A stretch of DNA of 64,000 bases from Polaribacter sp. HaHaR_3_91 (GCF_019278525.1 NZ_CP058986.1:1956001-2020000); one strand, 5' to 3'. Counted from the stretch's first letter, positions 21,601-29,938 are shown. Program-made: numbers and translations. Notes: a model not told the origin generated them from the letters alone.

Positions 21601-23684
21601 CCAATTTATTAGAAACAGAATTAGAACGTGGAGATTTAGAAACCACTGCTACAGGTTACATGAGTGGTATTCATTGTGTAGAGGGTGTAGATTATGTATT
21701 TAGAATTTTAGAACGTTTAGGTAAAGATAATTTTGAACGTGGTTATAGTTATTATGGAGAGAGTAAAAAAACTATTTTTAGTGCTATGCTTAAAAAATCT
21801 CTATTTAAAGATACTGAAAGTTATGCGGATTTTGCTGCACGTGCAGATGCTTCTAAAGTTACTAAAAAACGTTTGATAGAACTTGCCTGTTATGCAACAC
21901 AATGGACTGGTGTTATTGGCGAATATTTAGGATTAGAAAAATTAGAAGATGCCGTTTGGTGGTTTCAAGCACACGCTTCAGATCGTATGAATAGCGAACA
22001 AGAAACCATTATTTCGCGTTATTCTAACATTCCAAAAAGCGATTTTGCACTTGGTGCCATAGATGTAGATTGGTTTAATAGAGTGTATAAAACCATCGGA
22101 AAAACCAATTGGAAATTATTACATGATGCAGCCAAATATATTTCTGACGGAAACGGACATAGACAAGTAAAATTATATTCTAGCGTAATGTTAGGCGAAG
22201 TAAAAATTACCGAAACTTTAAAGAAAATTAAAGACAAACGAGATAAAGATTACGTGCGTGCTTTAGGTTTAATTCCGTTAAGTAAAACCATACCAGAAAA
22301 AGATTTATTAAAGCGTTACAACTTGTTGCAAGATTTCTTAAAAGAGAGCAAACAATTTGGAGCGCAACGTCAAGAAAGTGAGGCTATTGCTGTAGAAATT
22401 GGTTTAGACAATTTATCTCGTAACGCAGGTTATCAAGATCGTGTACGTTTTAGTTGGGCAATGGAAGCAAAGGCTACTCAAAAAATTATGGAGAATTCTA
22501 AAATTTCCATAGAAGAAACGGAGGTAGAATTGGTCATTAACAATCTTGGTAAAACAGATATTAAAGTTACAAAAGGAGGGAAGTCATTAAAAAATATTCC
22601 TGCCAAATTACGTAAAGACAAACAAGTAATTGCTTTAAAAGAAAGCAAAACATACCTTTCTAGACAATACAGTAGAACTCGTTTATCATTAGAAAATGCA
22701 ATGGTAAATGAAGATGAATTTACAGCACTAGAAATTCATAATATGATGCAACATCCTATTGTAAAAGTAATGTTGAGTAAATTGGTAATGTATGTTCCAG
22801 AAAAAGAAATTTCTGGTTTTTACAATGAAAGTGTTTTAACAGATGCTAGCGGAAAAATGCATCAATTAGAAGAAAACGACCTTTTAGTTATTGCGCACGC
22901 CTCTCATTTATACAAAGCTATAGAATGGGATATGTATCAGAAATACTTATTTGCAGAGCGTTTAACACAGCCTTTTAAACAAGTATTTAGAGAGTTGTAT
23001 TTAATTACAGATGATGAGCGAGAACACAGCAATCGTTCCGAACGTTACCAAGGACATCAAATTCAGCCTAAAAAAACCATAGCACTTTTAAGAAGTCGTG
23101 GTTGGACGGTTAGTATGGAAGAAGGTTTGCAAAAAGTATATCACAAAAAAGGTTTTATAGCAACCATGTATGCTATGGCAGATTGGTATTCGCCCTCAGA
23201 AGCAGAAGCGCCAACCATAGAAGATATCTGTTTTCATTCTGTAGATACATATCAAAGAATTCCGCTTACCGAGATTCCGTCTGTAATTTTTAGTGAAATT
23301 ATGCGAGATATAGATCTTGTGGTAAGTGTTGCGCATGTTGGTGGTGTAGATCCAGAAGCAAGTCATAGTACCATGCAAATGCGTGCTGCTTTGGCAGAAG
23401 AATCGGCAAGATTATTCAAGCTTAAAAACATTACCGTTAAAGAACGTTTTGTGTTTATTAAAGGAACCTTTGGCGAATACAGTATTCATTTAGGAAGTGG
23501 TCAAGTAAGCAAAAACGGATTAGCATTGTCTATAATTCCGGTGCATAGTCAGCACAGAGGACGTATGTTTTTACCATTTGTAGACGACGATCCAAAATCG
23601 GCAGAAATTATTTCTAAAATGAAACTTTTATCCGAAGATAATAAAATACAAGATCCAACAATTTTAGCACAGATAAATAGCTAA
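18678..23684 (+). CDS. Giant DUF4132-type protein (MolR/YehI-like)
   Basis: This 1668-aa protein has no signal peptide or membrane segments. About 1300 residues look like helical repeats (many Leu-rich amphipathic helices). A conserved C-terminal region of about 300 residues begins near LTQPFKQVFRELYLIT, with ALLRSRGWTVSMEEGLQKVYHKKGF, RDIDLVVSVAHVGGVDPEASHST and a closing region with SIHLGSGQVSKNG. That C-terminus matches my knowledge of the DUF4132 family (E. coli YehI/MolR), whose members often occur with vWA and MoxR-type proteins. A vWA gene is present 17 kb away in the same regulon, but I see no MoxR ATPase. It heads a four-gene unit. No biochemical activity can be assigned; a scaffold role is a guess. 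Confidence 0.7.
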   Translation: MIPVEDAKKYIEKYKKPAIDRFEFRAFSEPYRVLAKILGGFDKGERRNYYNVSDFVAIFDDPITINPWRTEEGMRLGIQLYGIVQTPYLADMWDFMDTLPYQRGYDRKAFRSVKTQDTLRNKLQFFTQFLRLSRRGFGGLTLQEQFQYSTYFPGSSSYFLATLLHNGDGMFDELLDDIIQAEDEIGGISIDIIKALLLSENEKHWEMVGKLLLAAQRQEGLRQTILESLDEAGLGALKYMINIVLENDLTRFSSVTRAVSTWFGLNWDTPKKSVINRVLELAQSLILNLKEVDTLLKSKDNLEVLVALWSIAILDVDKANAKALDLVYTSEDRNKKILALYFISKTDRTNDSLVAYFKKEIGKDYALDHWMAVNLPHNTSLDNDTFSKLFDVAKAAEEKGKTFETKIFSWWSFTPNSYYFYQFLLSGSTEEQLELMANDLELLPTEFRESYIRKVFPIDYSYSFYNYQQDSKKKEPLNFDKNSWKRALARKAIYNRNELLMATGLNLFSRMHLYDEDLEIAEDLLRRKHKDLRTSLIQLLVKLPADRLRNSATNLVTAKSIDQRLGGLEMLTLLHDDNRQSNFVEEQIRIYNERPRISKNEQVYLDKFSDNAEEFNYSNGFGAIDYDNLTPLYIPQSRFEKKTSFFDKLGITTSDSAGFKFKEFIDANKIVKEVNKLIAIVTKNKHFEYQAELYRGEIATTYIEKGIRSIKKLGDDATAEDHLQNLPLAKLWIAWYEQSKLNDFEMHAAIRYLTHHNNPFGDYKELGIFARQYYPDLGGLNLDKEDSYNSKSEAYNEILQRLYKVYVEEKTIANFKLDVMEDMIANFPDKLKLVQYQTSNYRYNKKTYNWANIILPLVPSLSINNLELLTEEQVQKYWSFYMYLVAQDIEHPNTTADVKVITKQFSRPGIVPFPSIAVTLRLYKKGLINDDDLCFQALHSRELMVIMDGGFNYRMNYKWIERDSVPKHVLAPLKTNLLETELERGDLETTATGYMSGIHCVEGVDYVFRILERLGKDNFERGYSYYGESKKTIFSAMLKKSLFKDTESYADFAARADASKVTKKRLIELACYATQWTGVIGEYLGLEKLEDAVWWFQAHASDRMNSEQETIISRYSNIPKSDFALGAIDVDWFNRVYKTIGKTNWKLLHDAAKYISDGNGHRQVKLYSSVMLGEVKITETLKKIKDKRDKDYVRALGLIPLSKTIPEKDLLKRYNLLQDFLKESKQFGAQRQESEAIAVEIGLDNLSRNAGYQDRVRFSWAMEAKATQKIMENSKISIEETEVELVINNLGKTDIKVTKGGKSLKNIPAKLRKDKQVIALKESKTYLSRQYSRTRLSLENAMVNEDEFTALEIHNMMQHPIVKVMLSKLVMYVPEKEISGFYNESVLTDASGKMHQLEENDLLVIAHASHLYKAIEWDMYQKYLFAERLTQPFKQVFRELYLITDDEREHSNRSERYQGHQIQPKKTIALLRSRGWTVSMEEGLQKVYHKKGFIATMYAMADWYSPSEAEAPTIEDICFHSVDTYQRIPLTEIPSVIFSEIMRDIDLVVSVAHVGGVDPEASHSTMQMRAALAEESARLFKLKNITVKERFVFIKGTFGEYSIHLGSGQVSKNGLALSIIPVHSQHRGRMFLPFVDDDPKSAEIISKMKLLSEDNKIQDPTILAQINS

Positions 23685-23698
23685 TATAAAAATAATAA

Positions 23699-23786
23699 GG
23701 GCGTTACCTCGCTTAGGCGAGGTCGGGCTTTTGTTGCAAGTCCTCGTGCTAACGCACTGTGGGCTTTCCACGACAATCCCTAACGC
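23699..23786. repeat. GC-rich interspersed intergenic element
   Basis: An 88-bp element, clearly more GC-rich than its surroundings, fills the gap after the DUF4132 gene. Its ends form an inverted GCGTTA / TAACGC pair (23701-23706 and 23781-23786). Inside are a short hairpin (CCTCGCTTAGGCGAGG) and the phrases GGTCGGGCTTTTGTTGCAAG and TCCACGACAATCCCTAACGC. I recall very similar GGGCGTT...AACGC elements scattered between genes of many flavobacteria, so this is probably one copy of a non-autonomous dispersed repeat. It has no coding capacity and sits inside an apparent operon. Confidence 0.65.
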
Positions 23787-23805
23787 AAAAAGCATTTAGC
23801 ATATT

Positions 23806-24219
23806 ATGGAATTAACGTTACAACTTAAAAGATTAGGCAAAAAGAAAGTAAAAAAAGTACCTTTTACTTTAGAAGAAAATCCTAAAAATTTAGAAGAATT
23901 ATTAATTGGTTGTGTAAAAAATCAAGTAGAAGCTTTTAATAAAAAACGAACAGAAGTTAATGTAATTGGGTTTTTAAGTCCGGCCGAAATACAAGAAAAA
24001 GCAGAAAGTGGTAAAGTAGAATTTGGCGAGTTAGCCAATACAGATTTAGCAAACCTGCAAAAAGCAATCGATAATGTTTTACTCGCTTTTAAAGACGGGT
24101 TGTTTGTGGTATTTGTAGATGAAGACGAAATTACAGATTTAAAAGCATCTTTAGAACTAACATCAGAAAGTGTAATTGCTTTTATAAGAATGACGTTTTT
24201 AGTAGGTACGTATTGGTAG
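23806..24219 (+). CDS. Conserved hypothetical protein downstream of the DUF4132 gene
   Basis: This is a 137-aa soluble protein I cannot place in a family. It starts with a basic strand (LKRLGKKKVKKVPF). A long helix rich in Glu and Lys follows, then two acidic helices (KAIDNVLLAFKDGLFVVFV and DEDEITDL). The last part (TSESVIAFIRMTFLVGTYW) is hydrophobic and looks like a buried C-terminal helix and strand. It follows the DUF4132 gene by 121 bp, which include the interspersed element, and no new promoter is visible, so I take it as the second gene of that unit and a possible partner of the giant protein. Confidence 0.7.
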   Translation: MELTLQLKRLGKKKVKKVPFTLEENPKNLEELLIGCVKNQVEAFNKKRTEVNVIGFLSPAEIQEKAESGKVEFGELANTDLANLQKAIDNVLLAFKDGLFVVFVDEDEITDLKASLELTSESVIAFIRMTFLVGTYW

Positions 24220-24237
24220 TTTTTTTAATCAATAAGT

Positions 24238-24561
24238 ATGAAAACAGAAAACATACAAACCCAATTAGCTGTACAAATTTCTAACCATAATAAAACCTGG
24301 GGAAATTTATTAGCGAATACAAACTTTGGTAACGAAGCTTCTAGTTATTGGACTGTTACATTGCAACCAACTAACATTTCTGTAGATATTACAACTAATT
24401 CTTTCACTTTTAAAAAAGCAGAATTTTTATTTGATGTTAATGTAGGTGTTTCTTCGGGTGATGATATTAGGCTTTTTACAAAACAAGTTTCCGGTAAAGG
24501 AGTTTATCAATTTACAAACAAGAAGATGATTGAACTTACAGTGCTTGAAATTGAGGAATAA
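24238..24561 (+). CDS. Small beta-rich hypothetical protein
   Basis: This 107-aa protein of unknown family has no signal or membrane segment. After a helical start, the pattern is mostly alternating strands (SSYWTVTLQPTNISVDITTN, then KKAEFLFDVNVGVSSG), suggesting a compact beta sandwich. It lies 18 bp after the preceding gene and is clearly cotranscribed. It may work with the DUF4132 protein; this rests only on position. Confidence 0.65.
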   Translation: MKTENIQTQLAVQISNHNKTWGNLLANTNFGNEASSYWTVTLQPTNISVDITTNSFTFKKAEFLFDVNVGVSSGDDIRLFTKQVSGKGVYQFTNKKMIELTVLEIEE

Positions 24562-24619
24562 AGTTTTAAGAAGCTGTTGAAAATTAATTAGAAAACAAAA
24601 AATAAATCTATTAAAAATA

Positions 24620-25105
24620 ATGGAAAAACAATTTAATACTAAAACAGGATTTTGTCATATTTTACCTGATAAGATTATTCTAACAAGAGACGGAATTATT
24701 GGAAATGTTGCAAACGTGGCGGTAGGAAAAAGCATAACTCGAGTTTTTATCATTTATGGAGGAATTGCTGCTTTCTTACTTTTTTCAGCATTTGATAGTT
24801 TTCAAAAAGGTCAAATTTTGATATCGATATTTTCTTTAATAGTTAGTTTATTTCTTCTGTATGGAATCTTTAAAAGCATTAATAATTCTGCAACACCAAT
24901 AATTGAACGAATAGATATTAAGAGTATCAAATTTAAAAAAGCAATATTCGGAATAACGCGTTCTAGATTTGAAGTCCTTTTTAAAGACGAAAAAGGAAAA
25001 ATTAAGAAACGTATAATAATGTTACCAGGTTCAATGAAAAATGGCACAAAAGAAACCGAAAAAGCAATAAAAATAATGAAAGAAGAGAATTTATTAAAGC
25101 AATAA
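24620..25105 (+). CDS. Small inner membrane protein with two TM helices
   Basis: This 161-aa protein has two closely spaced hydrophobic helices at about residues 39-57 and 66-86 (FIIYGGIAAFLLFSAF and ILISIFSLIVSLFLLYGIF). They are flanked by a hydrophilic N-terminal part (GFCHILPDKIILTRDGIIGN) and a C-terminal cytosolic part with basic strands (RFEVLFKDEKGKIKKRIIM). The layout resembles bacterial PH-like membrane proteins. It is the last gene of the DUF4132 unit, before a strong terminator. Its function is unknown. Confidence 0.65.
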   Translation: MEKQFNTKTGFCHILPDKIILTRDGIIGNVANVAVGKSITRVFIIYGGIAAFLLFSAFDSFQKGQILISIFSLIVSLFLLYGIFKSINNSATPIIERIDIKSIKFKKAIFGITRSRFEVLFKDEKGKIKKRIIMLPGSMKNGTKETEKAIKIMKEENLLKQ

Positions 25106-25247
25106 AAAAATGTGAAACACTAAACTCACATTGTTAATATACTCTTTTATGTAAAAAGTGGTAATATTGAAGGTATCGTATATCTATAAATCTAAACGCT
25201 ATGTTATAGATTTAGTAACGTTTTCTATTTCTAAGGAAATAATTATA

Positions 25248-25287
25248 AAAAAAAAGGCATTCTTAATATTAAGAATGCCTTTTTTTT
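25248..25287. terminator. Strong palindromic terminator
   Basis: A perfect palindrome, with A run, GGCATTCTTAAT / ATTAAGAATGCC and T run, centred at 25267/25268, ends the DUF4132 unit. Its symmetry makes it bidirectional. The same GGCATTCTT / AAGAATGCC stem recurs after the next gene. The rest of the 25106-25409 gap holds only the operator/promoter at 25337-25384. Confidence 0.85.
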
Positions 25288-25336
25288 ATAATTTTATTTA
25301 GAAAACGTCCAGAATAGATAAACCGTTAAATTTTGA

Positions 25337-25384
25337 AATAGCTGAATACAGTGATAAAAAAAATTAGATGCCTCTGTAGTTTTG
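25337..25384 (+). promoter_or_regulatory. Island operator and -7 element, first DUF1444-like gene
   Basis: The operator AATAGC-TGAATACA-GTGATA (25337-25356) has a good right half and a degenerate left half. It is followed after 20 bp by TAGTTTTG (25377-25384), a perfect TAnnTTTG -7 element. An A-tract directly follows the right half. Confidence 0.75.
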
Positions 25385-25409
25385 TAGTAAATAATAAAAA
25401 CAAAACATT

Positions 25410-26021
25410 ATGAGCGGTTCAGTAAACGGAAATGAAAATTCAAAAGAAGTAGAAAAAATAATTGAACAAACTGAAAATAGTGATAAAAAAATATATCCTA
25501 TTTTAAAACCAGGAAATTGGGTTGGTTTAAAAGCAGGTGCTTTAAGCAATACTTTAATTCCTTCCGAAAATGGAGCAGAAGTGGTAATTGCATATGGAAT
25601 GGATACACCAGATAACTTTGTGTTTTTAACTCAAAAACATTTAGAAACTATGGATGGACAGCAAATTACAAGTGAAGCTTTTGAAAACTTAGGAAACTAT
25701 GAAGCGGAATTAGAATTTGTTGGATCATTAGATAATAAAGCGGTTGCTACTAACGGAAACGACTTTTCTAGTGAAATAATTCTTTCTAAAGCACATATGT
25801 TAAAAGCACATGCTATGTTAGATGCAGAAGAGTTATTAGTATCTATTCCAAGAAGAACATGTATGACCATTATTTCTAGAGATGTAGATGAAGAAACAAT
25901 GAATAAATTTGCGTACTTACATAACTTTACTTGGGAAGATGATAGCTTTGGAAATGCACCTATTACCAATTCTCTTTTTATTGTAAAAGAAGGAACTATT
26001 GTAGGACACATTCCATTATAA
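25410..26021 (+). CDS. DUF1444/YtpQ-like protein, copy 1
   Basis: This 203-aa cytosolic protein resembles the C-terminal part of the DUF1444 family (B. subtilis YtpQ). Shared landmarks in order are the strand KIYPILKP, a VIAYGMDTPDNFVFLTQ segment, an AFENLGNYE helix, the ILSKAHMLKAHAML segment and LLVSIPRRTCMTIISRD. YtpQ-type proteins are longer (about 270 aa) and uncharacterised, so this gives a family and not a function. It has its own operator, promoter and terminator. It is clearly paralogous to the next gene, and the shared terminator-promoter-gene layout indicates duplication of the whole module. Confidence 0.65.
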   Translation: MSGSVNGNENSKEVEKIIEQTENSDKKIYPILKPGNWVGLKAGALSNTLIPSENGAEVVIAYGMDTPDNFVFLTQKHLETMDGQQITSEAFENLGNYEAELEFVGSLDNKAVATNGNDFSSEIILSKAHMLKAHAMLDAEELLVSIPRRTCMTIISRDVDEETMNKFAYLHNFTWEDDSFGNAPITNSLFIVKEGTIVGHIPL

Positions 26022-26039
26022 TTCAATTTAAATAATTAC

Positions 26040-26077
26040 AAAAAAGGCATTCTTATTTTTAAGAATGCCTTTTTTTA
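26040..26077. terminator. Terminator after DUF1444-like copy 1
   Basis: The stem AAAAAGGCATTCTT / AAGAATGCCTTTTT with a 6-base loop (26041-26054, 26061-26074) is followed by T residues. The stem core is identical to that of the terminator at 25248-25287. Confidence 0.8.
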
Positions 26078-26128
26078 TGGTTCTAATTCTATTTAATTAA
26101 ACATCATAAATAATTCCTTAAATCTAGA

Positions 26129-26176
26129 AATGGCTGAATACGGTGATAAAAAACTTTATATGCTTCTCTAATTTTG
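26129..26176 (+). promoter_or_regulatory. Island operator and -7 element, second DUF1444-like gene
   Basis: The operator AATGGC-TGAATACG-GTGATA (26129-26148) is followed by 20 bp and the -7 element TAATTTTG (26169-26176). It is nearly a copy of the module at 25337. Confidence 0.75.
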
Positions 26177-26204
26177 TAGTAAATAATAAAAACTAAACAT
26201 TATT

Positions 26205-26840
26205 ATGAGTGGTACTCTTTACGGAAAAGAAAAATCAGAAAAAGAAATAGAAAAAATAGTTGAAGAGACTAAAAATAGTGATCAGAAAATATATCCTATT
26301 TTAAAACCAGGCGATTGGGTTGGTCTTAAAGCTGGGGCGTTAAATTCTAACTTAATAAGATCAGAAGCGGGACCAAAAGTAGTTATTGCGTATGGTATAA
26401 ATACTCCAGATAATTTTGTATTTCTAACACAAAAGCATTTAGAAACTATGGATCAAAAGCAAATTACAAATGAAGCTTTTAGAAACTTAGGGAATTATGA
26501 AACAGAATTTACATATTCAGAAGTACTGCAAAATAAGGTTCTAACCTCTAGTGGAAACGATTTTTCTAGTGAACGTATTCTTTCTGAAGCACATATGTTA
26601 AAAGCACACACCATGTTAAAAGCCGACGAATTATTTGTTTCTGTACCAAGGCGCTCTTGTATGATGGTAATTTCGAGAAATGTTGAAGAAGAATTACTTG
26701 AAGCTTTTTTAGGCTTACACAAAGACGCTTGGGAAGACGATAGTTATGGAAATGCGCCAATAGCAAATATTCTTTTCACCATGAAAGCAGGTCGAATTAC
26801 TGGACATATCGCCTTAGATAATATAACAAGAGAGGAATAA
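26205..26840 (+). CDS. DUF1444/YtpQ-like protein, copy 2
   Basis: This is a 211-aa paralogue of the preceding gene, with the same order of landmarks: KIYPILKP, VIAYGINTPDNFVFLTQ, AFRNLGNYE, ILSEAHMLKAHTML, LFVSVPRRSCMMVISRN. The C-terminus is extended by about eight residues. Divergence is spread along the protein, so the duplication is not very recent, yet the upstream promoter module stays close to identical. It forms a single-gene unit with its own operator. Its function is unknown. Confidence 0.65.
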   Translation: MSGTLYGKEKSEKEIEKIVEETKNSDQKIYPILKPGDWVGLKAGALNSNLIRSEAGPKVVIAYGINTPDNFVFLTQKHLETMDQKQITNEAFRNLGNYETEFTYSEVLQNKVLTSSGNDFSSERILSEAHMLKAHTMLKADELFVSVPRRSCMMVISRNVEEELLEAFLGLHKDAWEDDSYGNAPIANILFTMKAGRITGHIALDNITREE

Positions 26841-26911
26841 AAATAGCTAAATACTATTTCTTTTATCAATTGAAAATTATAAAATCTATCAGATAAACCA
26901 CTAAATAAACA

Positions 26912-26959
26912 AATGGCTGAATACAGTGATAAAAAAACGTATGTGCTTGTTTAATTTTG
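26912..26959 (+). promoter_or_regulatory. Island operator and -7 element, third tandem copy
   Basis: The operator AATGGC-TGAATACA-GTGATA (26912-26931) is followed by 20 bp and the -7 element TAATTTTG (26952-26959). It is the third near-identical promoter copy in 1.6 kb, but it precedes an unrelated gene. Confidence 0.75.
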
Positions 26960-27076
26960 TAGTAAATGTATAAGATGTAGTATTATAAGTCTAACAAATT
27001 ACTGCCACTTATATTTCTTTTGTTGGTTGTAAATAGCGAACGATACATATTAAAAATAAACTTTAAAAAATAAAAA

Positions 27077-27451
27077 TTGAAAAATCTAGATTGTAGTATC
27101 AACTATAGGGTACAGAACTTAATGGTAGATGTTTTTGAGTCTATAAATGCTTCCGATAAAGCAACATTAATGATTAGTGAGCTTTTAGATACAAGAAGCA
27201 TTTTTGAACTTGTTTTCGAAATTGTTAAAGAATCTGGTTTTTACAGTCAAGATGAAAACTTTAATCTAATAAAAGCTTTAAATATAGATACTGATGAAGC
27301 TAATATTAAAGACGCTTTGTATGTGACTTGGGTAACGATGGGCGAAAACTTAAACACAGCAAAAACTCAGGAAGAATTTAATGCTAAGTTTGCTTTGTTT
27401 GTACCTATTATTTTAAAACGTATGGAAGCAATTAACCACATTTTTGCATAA
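27077..27451 (+). CDS. Small helical hypothetical protein
   Basis: This 124-aa all-helical soluble protein belongs to no family I recognise. Landmarks are LMVDVFESINASDKATLMISELLD and a C-terminal FVPIILKRMEAINHIFA helix. The start is uncertain: TTG at 27077 gives the longest form, while an ATG at 27122 would remove 15 residues; neither has a clear ribosome site. It is the first gene of the unit driven from 26912-26959 and is followed by LRR-4. Confidence 0.55.
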   Translation: MKNLDCSINYRVQNLMVDVFESINASDKATLMISELLDTRSIFELVFEIVKESGFYSQDENFNLIKALNIDTDEANIKDALYVTWVTMGENLNTAKTQEEFNAKFALFVPIILKRMEAINHIFA

Positions 27452-27528
27452 ATTTTTACATTATTTACGATTCTTAATAATTCCATTTGCCTAATAAATA
27501 GCCACGATTTGTATTCAAAAATTACATT

Positions 27529-29904
27529 ATGACATTAGATCTATCGAACCTTCAACGTTATTACAACAATTTAAAAGAAAAAGAAAATTACCCTAAAGCT
27601 TATCTCTATGAGCTTTTTGCAGTTGGTAAAACTTCTAGAGATTCAATTATTATTGATGAGGTTTCTAAAACTTTAGAAGCGCACGGTACGCCAGAACTTC
27701 TTAGCGCTTTTAACACCCGTAATAAACTGCCTGAAAACGGTGAAAATTCAGCAAATGTTTTAAACGCCTTGCTTAAATACGGACTAAAAGATCCATTGTT
27801 TCCTATTGGTAAAATCTACAATGCTTTTCAATTTTCATCACTTTCTATTAGAGAGGAAACGATTGCAGAAACACTAGAAAAGCAACCTGATCTTATTTCG
27901 CGTTTAAATGGTATTAGCCACCTAAAAATAGATGATCTGTTTAGTAACGGTTTGCCAAAGGAAATTTGTGATATTACCTCTTTAATGTCTTTAGAAATTA
28001 AAGGCAATTACCAAGTATTACCAGGTTCTATAGGGAATTTACAACAGCTAGAAAGTGTTACTTTAAAATTACCAAAACTCGCTTCATTTCCAGAATCGTT
28101 TTGGTCTTTAAAAAACATAAAAGAACTAGAATTAAGCGACATAGAAACAGACTTTCAAGAATCGCTTCAGCTAGAAAAACTTATAAAACTAGAAGAATTA
28201 GATTTTATTTTAGTCAATTTAAAAGATGCCTCTCAATTACAATTACCAACAAGTTTAAAGGAAATAAGTTTTATTCGTTTAAAACATTTAACTCAACTTC
28301 CTGCGCATATTTCTATGCTTAAAAACCTTAAGAAATTCGATTTGTACATGTGTCCTAATTTGAGTGAAATACCTAACGGATTCAATCAATTAGACAATTT
28401 ATTTGTACTGAAGTTAGATGCCATTCCTTTAATTAAAACCATAGAAGACACTAACATCTTTACCAAAAATTGTGAAAACATCACTTTAGATGATGACTTA
28501 GAAATTGTACCAGGAAATTCGCCAATTCTAAATACAGAATTATTAATTAATGATGTCGAAATCTTAAATTACGTGTTATCGCATCCGGAACGTTTTATAC
28601 ATCTAGAAAAACTAAAAATTCAATATATCACAGATTTTTCTGATGTAACGCTCGGATTCGGACAATTAACAACACTTAAAGCTATTGATGTTCATCAAGG
28701 AAGCCAAATGGAAACCTTGTTTCAAAATATTGAAAACTGCACACAATTACGCTATTTAAAATTATACGGTGCCAACATAGAAAGCATTCCTGAAGGTTTA
28801 AAAGACTTGCAACACCTAGATTATTTATGCTTTAACAGTTGTAGAAGTTTAGTTTTAGAGGCTAAAAATTTACCTTCTAAAATTAACGAATTACATTTAT
28901 TCGACATTAAGGAATATATTGCTTCAGAAAAATTATTAGAAACAGAACAGGCTTATTTTGGGAATTTAGCGATTGAAGATCCTCTAGTTTTATTTCGAAA
29001 TTTAATTACAACATCGCTTCATTTTTCTGGTATTAATAAAAGTGAAAACACAGAAGAAGACTTAATACAATATTTGCCAAAACCGGAAGTATTGACCACT
29101 CTAAAGGCTTATACTAATACTGGGCATTTTCAAAATATACTTCATTATTGTACCAACTTAATGTATTTACATTTAGATAATAATGAAGCTAGCCTTTTGG
29201 CTTTAACACCTAAACCTGCGCCTCAATTAAAATATTTAAAATTAGATTTTTATAAAGCTGAAAACCTAGAGGATATTATTGCTAATATGCCAAATCTAGA
29301 AACCTTAGAAATGGCCCATTATGACGTTACACCTAGATTTCCTAAAGTTAAATTGCAACATCTAAAAAAATTAAATGTAAGTTATACGTCTTTTGAAACG
29401 CTTGAAACTTTAGAGGCACCTGTTTTAGAATCTCTGTATATCGCATTAAGTTACCAATTTGGAATGGAAGCTTATGCTAAATTAAATCAGTTTAAAGCTT
29501 TACAAAAACTAAACCTTATGGGAATTAGTGGCGATGTAAACAGCATTCCTGAAAGTATTACGGAATTAAAGCTTACCGAATTTTTAATAGGTCACAAGTA
29601 CGACGCTTTACCAGAATACATTCAGCAGATTAAAACTTTAAAAACCTTATCCTTAGGCGGAAATGACTTTGTAGATTTACCAACTTGGATAGCCGATTTA
29701 CCTCAATTAGAACGCTTAGATATTGATGGTTGCTCATTTGAAAATGCAGTGCCAGAATACTTTACAAAACTAAAGCTGAAAGAACTAAAATATTACCTTT
29801 CTGGTTTTCGTGGTTATAACATGAGTCCAGATAAGTATAACAACTTAATAACGCAAGGTTACACCCAATTGAAAAAAGAGTTTAGCAAAGAAGCTATAGC
29901 CTAA
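27529..29904 (+). CDS. Leucine-rich repeat protein LRR-4
   Basis: This 791-aa LRR protein is the fourth, most diverged member of the local family and the only one on the plus strand. The N-terminal module is recognisable (YYNNLKEKENYPKAYLYELF, then TLEAHGTPELLSAFNTRNKL, matching the FPEDFYYEIF and APEALQLAFKSRKK segments of the others). LRR units fill the rest (for example LTTLKAIDVHQ, LPEYIQQIKTLKTLSLGGNDFVDLP). The C-terminus shares the LDIDGCSF and GYNMSPDKY motifs with the GCDF and GSNMKS motifs of LRR-1 to LRR-3. It is probably a protein-binding scaffold or sensor. Confidence 0.85.
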   Translation: MTLDLSNLQRYYNNLKEKENYPKAYLYELFAVGKTSRDSIIIDEVSKTLEAHGTPELLSAFNTRNKLPENGENSANVLNALLKYGLKDPLFPIGKIYNAFQFSSLSIREETIAETLEKQPDLISRLNGISHLKIDDLFSNGLPKEICDITSLMSLEIKGNYQVLPGSIGNLQQLESVTLKLPKLASFPESFWSLKNIKELELSDIETDFQESLQLEKLIKLEELDFILVNLKDASQLQLPTSLKEISFIRLKHLTQLPAHISMLKNLKKFDLYMCPNLSEIPNGFNQLDNLFVLKLDAIPLIKTIEDTNIFTKNCENITLDDDLEIVPGNSPILNTELLINDVEILNYVLSHPERFIHLEKLKIQYITDFSDVTLGFGQLTTLKAIDVHQGSQMETLFQNIENCTQLRYLKLYGANIESIPEGLKDLQHLDYLCFNSCRSLVLEAKNLPSKINELHLFDIKEYIASEKLLETEQAYFGNLAIEDPLVLFRNLITTSLHFSGINKSENTEEDLIQYLPKPEVLTTLKAYTNTGHFQNILHYCTNLMYLHLDNNEASLLALTPKPAPQLKYLKLDFYKAENLEDIIANMPNLETLEMAHYDVTPRFPKVKLQHLKKLNVSYTSFETLETLEAPVLESLYIALSYQFGMEAYAKLNQFKALQKLNLMGISGDVNSIPESITELKLTEFLIGHKYDALPEYIQQIKTLKTLSLGGNDFVDLPTWIADLPQLERLDIDGCSFENAVPEYFTKLKLKELKYYLSGFRGYNMSPDKYNNLITQGYTQLKKEFSKEAIA

Positions 29905-29938
29905 CTTTTGTGGTTATCTGCTATCTAAAACAAAATAG

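Noticed and set aside
25248..26959. Repeated palindromes and A-tracts as a CRISPR-like array
   Set aside because: There are only three widely spaced copies, each placed directly before a gene, with terminator stems in between. They are promoter and terminator modules and not repeat-spacer units.
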